A program made the position numbers and the translations under genes. Shown here in pieces: positions 32,441 to 64,000 of a DNA stretch of 64,000 nt; the stretch's first letter is position 1, and each line of letters opens with the position of its first letter. The notes beneath the pieces were generated by a model, which was given only the letters and a program-made list of their open reading frames with translations, had not been told where the DNA came from and did no database searches. This stretch comes from Aulostomus chinensis (lineage: Eukaryota; Chordata; Actinopteri; Syngnathiformes; Aulostomidae): the NCBI GenBank assembly GCA_037954235.1, contig JBBMOA010000002.1:13829509-13893508 (forward strand), given 5' to 3'.

Positions 32441-35400
32441 ACGTGTCCTCCCACTGTCCTCGAGGCCTTGCCCCAAACTCCGTCCAAATATGATGTCCTT
32501 ATTGTCACAATGTTTGGTCCCTGTTCATAACCGCATTATTGGCCCCTTCCAGTGTATTAAAATTAAGATATCCACTTAGAAAGGTCTGACTTCTATGACT
32601 GTAGGTGTGTTTGATATGCACAATGAGCTTCCATCGGCTCCGTTCTCCATTGTCTATGTTGAAGCTCTTTCACGCCACGCTTTAATTTGGGGAGTTCTCA
32701 ATAGATTGTTACACTCCTGATGAAATGGCATAAATTCAAAGCAGTAATTAGTCCTGAAGAGGGAGAGCCAACGTTGCTATGGAGGTTGCACTCACAGGTC
32801 TGGAGACGAGGCTCATCCAAAACATCTGCTTCACTGTGTGACTGCTCCATCAAACGCTCCCTGCTTGCTTTTAGATGTGATAGTCCAGCGGGAATTTAAC
32901 ACGCCTGCAGGCAGCTCCTCCTCTTCACTCCTCAAAGAACTGAAGCATTAGGATGCTAATATTCTACATTTTTACTGTCAACAAATCCAGTTTGTTGATC
33001 CTCCTCACGTGTTTTTTTTTTTTGCAAGCCTGTTAGTGTTTTCCTTTATTCCTGGAAAACAAAAATAAAGTTCCCGTATTAAAAATTCATTATTTTTCCA
33101 ACCTGTTCACAAAAAAAACAAACACTTGTTTCAGCAATGCACTACTTAGAAGACATACTAGCCGGCCTCTGGGATGATGGAGAAGCCAGATTGTTGATTT
33201 CACATGATTTGTAGCTAATACAGATCGAGAATACAACCGGACATTTCCTTTAAACATACCTGTGATTTTCATTTTGATTGTTTTTGTTTGTAAACAATCA
33301 CGTTACCTCAGTTATGTTTAATATCTGTGCTAAATATGATTGTGGGATAACGAAAATCAACGGTTTTTCATTTGTGCTTATTGTGATTTGCTCCTGATTT
33401 TTTGTTTTGTTTTTTGTTGTTGTTCTGGAACATTTTAATCAAATCTCCCATGGTGCTTTGGGGATGCACCCAGTTTTATAAAACCAAAACTGTCGTTGCA
33501 TTCTGTAATGTATCTTGTATCAAACTATTTCCTTGATTAAAGAAATGTATCAACTTCTTACTGTAACATGGCTCGTTTGTATGTGACAAAACAAACAGAA
33601 GCTGATCAAAAATGTACAGTTGGCTTTTATTATGAGGCCCTATCATTTTAAATTAGAATGGTCGGTATAGATACACTTTGTTATTTCTATTTACACCCTG
33701 TAAGAAGTGGGGAAACAGCTTGATGAGGAAAAGCAAAAACCCAACAACGGATGTTTTTGGAAACATTCATATTTGTGAACTTATGTCATGTGACTTGCTG
33801 GCGGTTGAAGCCTGTTTCCATCGGAATTGTTGAGTCAGTCGGCTGATGTAAGGCTTCGGGTCACAGGCAAGGCGAGCTTTGTCTTCACCATCCCAGCAAT
33901 GATGTCAACAAACCAAGTCAGCAGTCACTTACAATCATTAGCAACACCGGGCGGGTTCACAATCAAGGACACACTGAAATAGAATGTATTGCAGACTGAT
34001 GTCTTGATATTAGATGTGGACATTAATTGAACTGGAAAACCCTCTCTGTGCTATATTTAGCTCAAATTACACTGAACACTGATTGGTTACAATCTGCAGC
34101 CGTCTCTTTCTCTATGTTATTGCTCTCAATCAGCTCAGAAATCAATCGGTTCATTCATTTTTACTTTCTTGTCCCCTTTTGGACCGATGAGGAACAAAGT
34201 GTAAAATCATTCTCTTTAGTCCGCGGATGTTTTGAACCTGCAGAAATACACCGGTCTTTCTCATTCCCTCCTCTTCTGATGCTTCGCTTCTCCTTTCCAA
34301 ACATTTAAAGCACTAACAGAGGAGGGAGGAACGGAGGATGAAGGTACGCTTGGAAGGAAAACTATTCCTAGGCCACAAATAGTGTTTAGATCTGAGCAAT
34401 TTACTGTTCTCAGATCAGCTGACAAGTGAATTAAAATCATCCCTGAATTATGGCTGTAGATGTTAAAAAGCTAGAATGTTAATCATTAAAACCAAATTCA
34501 GATTTACAAAGAGCATTTATAAAAAAAAAAAAAAGTTTATAACAAAAGCTTTAAAAAAATGCACACAGAGAAATGTAAACATGATCAAAGATGTCTGGTA
34601 TTGTTCCATAATGTCAACAAACCCTTAATAAGACCAAATATAATGCTGGATTTTTCCTACTTAAACGAGCGTGAATAGTGTGATTCTTGGAACTATTTTC
34701 AGTAGTGCATGAATACATCTAATCTAATACATACAGTTTGGTGCTTTGGTTTAAAACAGCAAGATGGTGAATGTGGGACTGACTCACAGCACGTGTTCAT
34801 AATGCTCTCAGAAGCAGAGAAAAGGGTGCACTGTGCACTTTATAGTTTTACTTCACGTTGTACACATATATTAAGTTAGAAATGCGCCTCCTCCTTATCA
34901 GAGAGCCTTTACATTTTTGTTTTGAACACTATTTTAAGGAACTTGATCACTAAAATAATGTATTTGTTTTTTTTAGATTATGAAAGACCGCCATGCAACA
35001 GTGGGGCTCATTTTTGTATTTCTCTACGTTTTTGGACAACAAAAGACTTCTTTGGCAGAAATAGATAAATAACTTAATTAGTTAGATCTTGGTTATAGTT
35101 AGTAGGAGTAATAATAACTGGTCTTTTCATGAGATTTGTTGATAATAAGACATCACCAGATTTATCTATTAAGGTTCATATCGGAGTTAGTCAAACCTCA
35201 TTTCTAGTTGTTGACTTTTCACAACCAGCAGGTGACAAAAGTCTTGTCGCCTGTTTCTTGCTGTTAAGGCTGTTGACAAAACCAACATGGCAGCGCAGAG
35301 CTGGAAAGCTGTTGTCCCTGATAAAAGAACTGAGAGACTGAGAATGGGACTTATTTTAGAAGTGATGACACAAAGAGTGGGACATTCAAGTGATTATTAT

Positions 35401-36295
35401 GTAATGCACAGACACCAGACTAACAGTCTCACTCTGGCTGTTCCGCTAGCAAACCCTGATGAAAAATAGCCCCAAAAACTGAACTCAAGAGGGTGATGAT
35501 GACTCTGTATTACAGAAAAATGTCATGTGCCAGGATTTTTTCTCTATTTTGGGCAATGACTGGTTTTTAATATATCTTCACATCTTGGTGAAAGAAACTG
35601 GGAAAAAAAAGGGAAAATTAAAAAAAAAATCTAACAACATATCAAATTGAACAGTAAAGGACATTCACCATTAAATATTCCTCGTGACATATTATCAACA
35701 CATAAATATCTATTCATTTCTTTGTGTCGAAACTAAAGCTCTCGCAATTACACGTTTAATTCTATATTACCTTATAATATTCCCATATAGCCTACATACT
35801 GTGTCATTTATAGCTTATATCCTTTAATTTAAAACAAATAAATATTCCATAAATAATGTTGATATAAACCTTTTTTTTCTTGTTCTTATCAAATATCAGA
35901 GCTTGAAAAACTTTTGAGTTTATTGGCCACTGGTGTGCCAGCGGTGGTCAGATGTGTTGCAGTTGTGTCCTGTGAGCAGTAGATGGCAGCAAAGAGGCCA
36001 CGAGGGCAGTGTCTCCTTGACAGGAAAGCTTACTCTGATGTTATGACCTTGTTCAATAGAGAGAGTAACAGACTGGTTCAGGAGTGGCCTGCCAAGGGGG
36101 GGGAGGGGGGCCTTTCCTGGGTTTATGGGACACTGGTGTGTTTCTGGGCTGTGGACGTCTAGATGTCACAGAGCATCAACAGATCAGCGTGTGTCTCGAT
36201 GAGGGCTCCACCCAGTCAAATACTTTCATGTAAACTTCACCTACAGTACAACGATGCCCCCCAGACTGAGTGGAGGGGAGGGGTCTGGAGGGGTT
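32441..36295. other. Tail-to-tail interval between rs1 and cdkl5
   Basis: It contains the 3'UTRs of both convergent genes: candidate rs1 poly(A) signals at 33064 and 33537, and TTTATT (AATAAA on minus) at 35919-35924 for cdkl5. The rest is AT-rich with poly-A/T runs. No additional exon was recognised. In human the two genes' 3' ends overlap. Here about 3.9 kb separates the stop codons. Confidence 0.6.
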
Positions 36296-60705
<24,410 letters not shown>

Positions 60706-60950
60706 CTTTTTAGAGAAACAGAGAAAGAGACACAAAAGATCAATAAGAGGTGGGACTGAAATGTACTTTTAAGTTTCCACATCTTAATTATATTTTGGCC
60801 TCCAAAACCTGAACAAACATGCTCATCAAAAACAAGTGCAGGAGGTGAGAAGCAACAGAGCAACAGCTATTAGGTGAGGCAGAGCGGAGGAACACATACT
60901 CTCCCCCCACGCACTGGCCACACTTAACTTTGACCACCAGAACACTAGAA

Positions 60951-60951
<1 letters not shown>

Positions 60952-60981
<30 letters not shown>

Positions 60982-61012
60982 CACTCACGAACACACACAC
61001 ACACACACACAG
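60952..61012. repeat. (CA)n microsatellite, interrupted
   Basis: CA repeats with GC and TC interruptions. Confidence 0.93.
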
Positions 61013-61930
61013 ACTGTGTCAGGGGACATCATGTTCTCCGTTGTTCATCCATGTTTAAGATGCCTGAGCTCCTGCTTATTGACATGAAGCGACATTAAAA
61101 TCACATGACGAACATGAGAATAGGAAAAGACAGCCCATCCACTGAGGCTGTTCTCATTTTTATAAAGCCAAAAAAAAGCTTGTGTTCTAACTGCAAAGCA
61201 CCGACAGACAGACCTCTGTGGGTGAACAAAAAGACAAGACCAGTTCCTGTGGCGGAGCTCGGGATGATCAAATAGACGACTGTATGCTCATTAGACATTT
61301 TAACTTGAAAGGTGATAATGTGTCATTGTTTAATTACCTCTGCCGAGGGGGAAATGAGGTATTTGTTTGTTAAGAAACAATCTCAAAATCTAAGGGAAAG
61401 ATTCTGATGAAATGGGGAGGAAAGATGGGTAATTTTGCAAGGAACAAGTGATTAACTTTGAATTTCAATTTCGTTAACAGTTTGGAGGCGATCTGGGTCT
61501 AGTGAAGACTGATACAGCCATAAATTGTATTCTTTTCTGGACAAGTAAATGAAGTCTGATCAAATTCCTTGAGACAATGAGATATGGTTGAAAGAGGAAT
61601 CTTTCAGCTTCCACAAAGATCCCTTTGACTTGTTATGATTTTGATGAACCACGTTCTGTATCCAGGTAGCCTCCGAGGCAGAGGTACGAGCTCTCTGAGG
61701 GTTTTATAATTCACAGATTATCTCTGTTTCTTCCAAATGACCTGCAAGTAATACTGAACCTAAATTTGATCCTTTTACACATTCTGGATAATATTAAAGA
61801 AATCATGATGGTATATTTTGTATAACTAAAGGTTTTTGCAGAAGCCCTGATTTGCACCTCTGAAGTCTTTCCAATAGCAACACTAGCTTTAACGTTCATG
61901 GATATGTAGATCCATGTACCTAACTGAGAG

Positions 61931-62100
<170 letters not shown>

Positions 62101-62320
62101 GCCATGCCTTTCGCAGAATTGAAGCTGAAATAATTCAATCTGATGGGCATATGGTAAATTATCCAGAGTGAGTCCCAAACATGTTGACTAAAAAAAGAAC
62201 ATCTCACATTTTTAAGTAAATGAGGGCAAAATGCTCACTTGTCACTTGTTTATTTGGCTTTCCTCCCAACAGTAAAATGCTATGCTTTTCTGCAGCAAGC
62301 CTTTATCCAGAGTGTTTTTG

Positions 62321-62351
<31 letters not shown>

Positions 62352-62985
62352 ACAGAAACATTGAGGGTGTTATTTAAAGAAAGCTTTCGAATGGGTTTTC
62401 ACACTGGTAAAAAGGATTGTCTTGTTTTTCTACAAACACGACATGATGCCACCTAGATTCATTTGCAATATGTCATAGTTACAAAAAGATCTACACGCAT
62501 GTACGTGCACACACACACACACACAATTCTACACACATAGGCATAAGTGAAAATGTGATGTTAGTAAACTGACATTAGTACAAACCATGAAAACCATTGT
62601 TCCATTGTTTTTAAAAATCATTACTGTTCTTTTGGTGTCCGCCATTGTGATTAATGGACAATGACGAGCACTGATGTGGATGACAGTTAGTGAGAATTAT
62701 CAACAGCCCAATAAACACTTGGTTACTCTGTCGCTGCATATTAGAGAGAAGCCGAGGATGCATGTCAGTCCAGCTCCTTTAGATCAGCCACAAATGATCC
62801 TGCTGGCTCAACGCAATGATGGCTACTTGGTTTGATATGTGTCTATAACACTCCAGAGTCATTTGCAACTACACTTGAAATATCTTCCTCGTTTATTTCA
62901 TTATCTGTCCTGCCATCAGGGTTGTCAACGATCCCAAGAGGAAATGACTGGGCAGCCTATTATTCCTCAGCAAATCTCAGAAAAC

Positions 62986-62989
<4 letters not shown>

Positions 62990-63024
<35 letters not shown>
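62990..63024. repeat. (CA)n microsatellite
   Basis: CA run of about 35 bp. Confidence 0.95.
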
Positions 63025-63028
<4 letters not shown>

Positions 63029-64000
63029 AAAGGACATACTGATTCACTCAATAATAAACTCAGGCTGTTCATAACCTCAGTGTTTTTGATATTTGCTGCA
63101 AGTGATGATCACCCAAGAGAGGAATATAATTCTGGTTGGTTAAAAATCATCTGAAAACACACTGGAGGAATTTATGAACACGTCATTGCTATCATGGGAA
63201 AATATTTCATCTCCAACTAGCCAAACTTTCAAACTAATAACATGCAAAAAAAGAAACAGAGGGAACCAGATGTCAGTTAAAAATTGAAAGATTCTGGATA
63301 GCGATAACATCGGTGTGACATAAAACTCTTAAATTAGACTTCAAACCAACAAGATAACAAAGTCTAACAATATTGAAATTTCAAGTTGTGCAGATGGTAA
63401 CAATATGAGCTTTATACCCCCCCCAGAATGGTACTGAGACACTGAATTGTACTTTTATGGTTAAAGAAAGATGAGCTTGTTACACAGAGGCTGTCAAAAA
63501 ATTAGATGGCAGGTGATTGGATGATCCGTCTGTCTATCACGAACGTAACCCAATTAGATCAACAATCTGATGTAGAAGCCAGTCTGAGGAGGAGCGAAAC
63601 ATCTTCACCATTTGAGAAAATCAGTTATGTTCTTTGCTTATAGAAGCACCTATGCTAACATACTCCGCCATCGTTGTCACACCTGAACAATGTCTGTATC
63701 TCAAGGACGCTCGTGAGTCCAGACAAATGCATAACAAATCCTGACAAAACAGCTTAATGCATGATCTGGTGACACCACCAAACCAGCTGCCTCACAGGGT
63801 AAACATTTACCTAAAATCAACAAAATATCGATGGTAGCTGTCATCAGCATCCAACTTGGCATCACAGTTGTCCTCCTGAGACTTAATTTAGTTACCTGGC
63901 ATCACAACGCACATTCATACAAATCACATCTAGCAATGTTGGTGGTGGTCAATAAATGGAAAAATCAGACACATCTCCTCCCTCCTCCTGCCCTTCTGGA

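Overview
This is a nuclear genomic window from a vertebrate, almost certainly a ray-finned (teleost) fish. The genes have multiple exons with GT-AG introns. Many tracts are CA/GT, GATA and GAT microsatellites, and decayed Tc1-like and non-LTR elements of teleost type lie in introns. The gene order matches the vertebrate CDKL5-RS1-PPEF1 block of human Xp22. The coding calls come from joining exons by hand, using splice sites and reading phase and, for the three conserved genes, recalled family sequence. Exon lists are given with each gene.

Layout. (1) 1-5.4 kb: microsatellites, a 326-bp inverted repeat, and a six-exon gene on + for a 234-aa SGNH/GDSL-type hydrolase with a GC-box/CCAAT/TATA promoter. 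(2) 7.2-12.85 kb, minus: a ten-exon gene for a secreted 812-aa Sushi/EGF mosaic protein that I cannot name. (3) 14.15-24.41 kb, minus: ppef1, a calcium-regulated Ser/Thr phosphatase (18 exons, 744 aa), with a Tc1 relic and a non-LTR reverse transcriptase relic in its first intron. (4) 26.21-26.59 kb, minus: a two-exon, 92-aa gene that looks like a divergent histone H2B. (5) 27.34-32.44 kb, plus: rs1 (retinoschisin, 234 aa), head-to-head with the H2B-like gene. (6) 36.30-60.71 kb, minus: cdkl5, a CMGC Ser/Thr kinase. At least 18 coding exons plus one optional 123-bp exon are present, and the start codon lies beyond the window edge. (7) 60.7-64 kb: cdkl5 5' intron sequence, microsatellites and repeats only.

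The genes do not form an operon or pathway. cdkl5 and rs1 are tail-to-tail, and ppef1 runs the same way as cdkl5, as in human allowing for inversion of the whole block. No prokaryotic-type defence or mobile system is present. The observations most worth following are the intron-containing H2B-like gene, the SGNH gene with a second intron-spanning reading frame at its 3' end, the large inverted repeat beside it, and the microsatellites pressed against splice sites of cdkl5 and ppef1.
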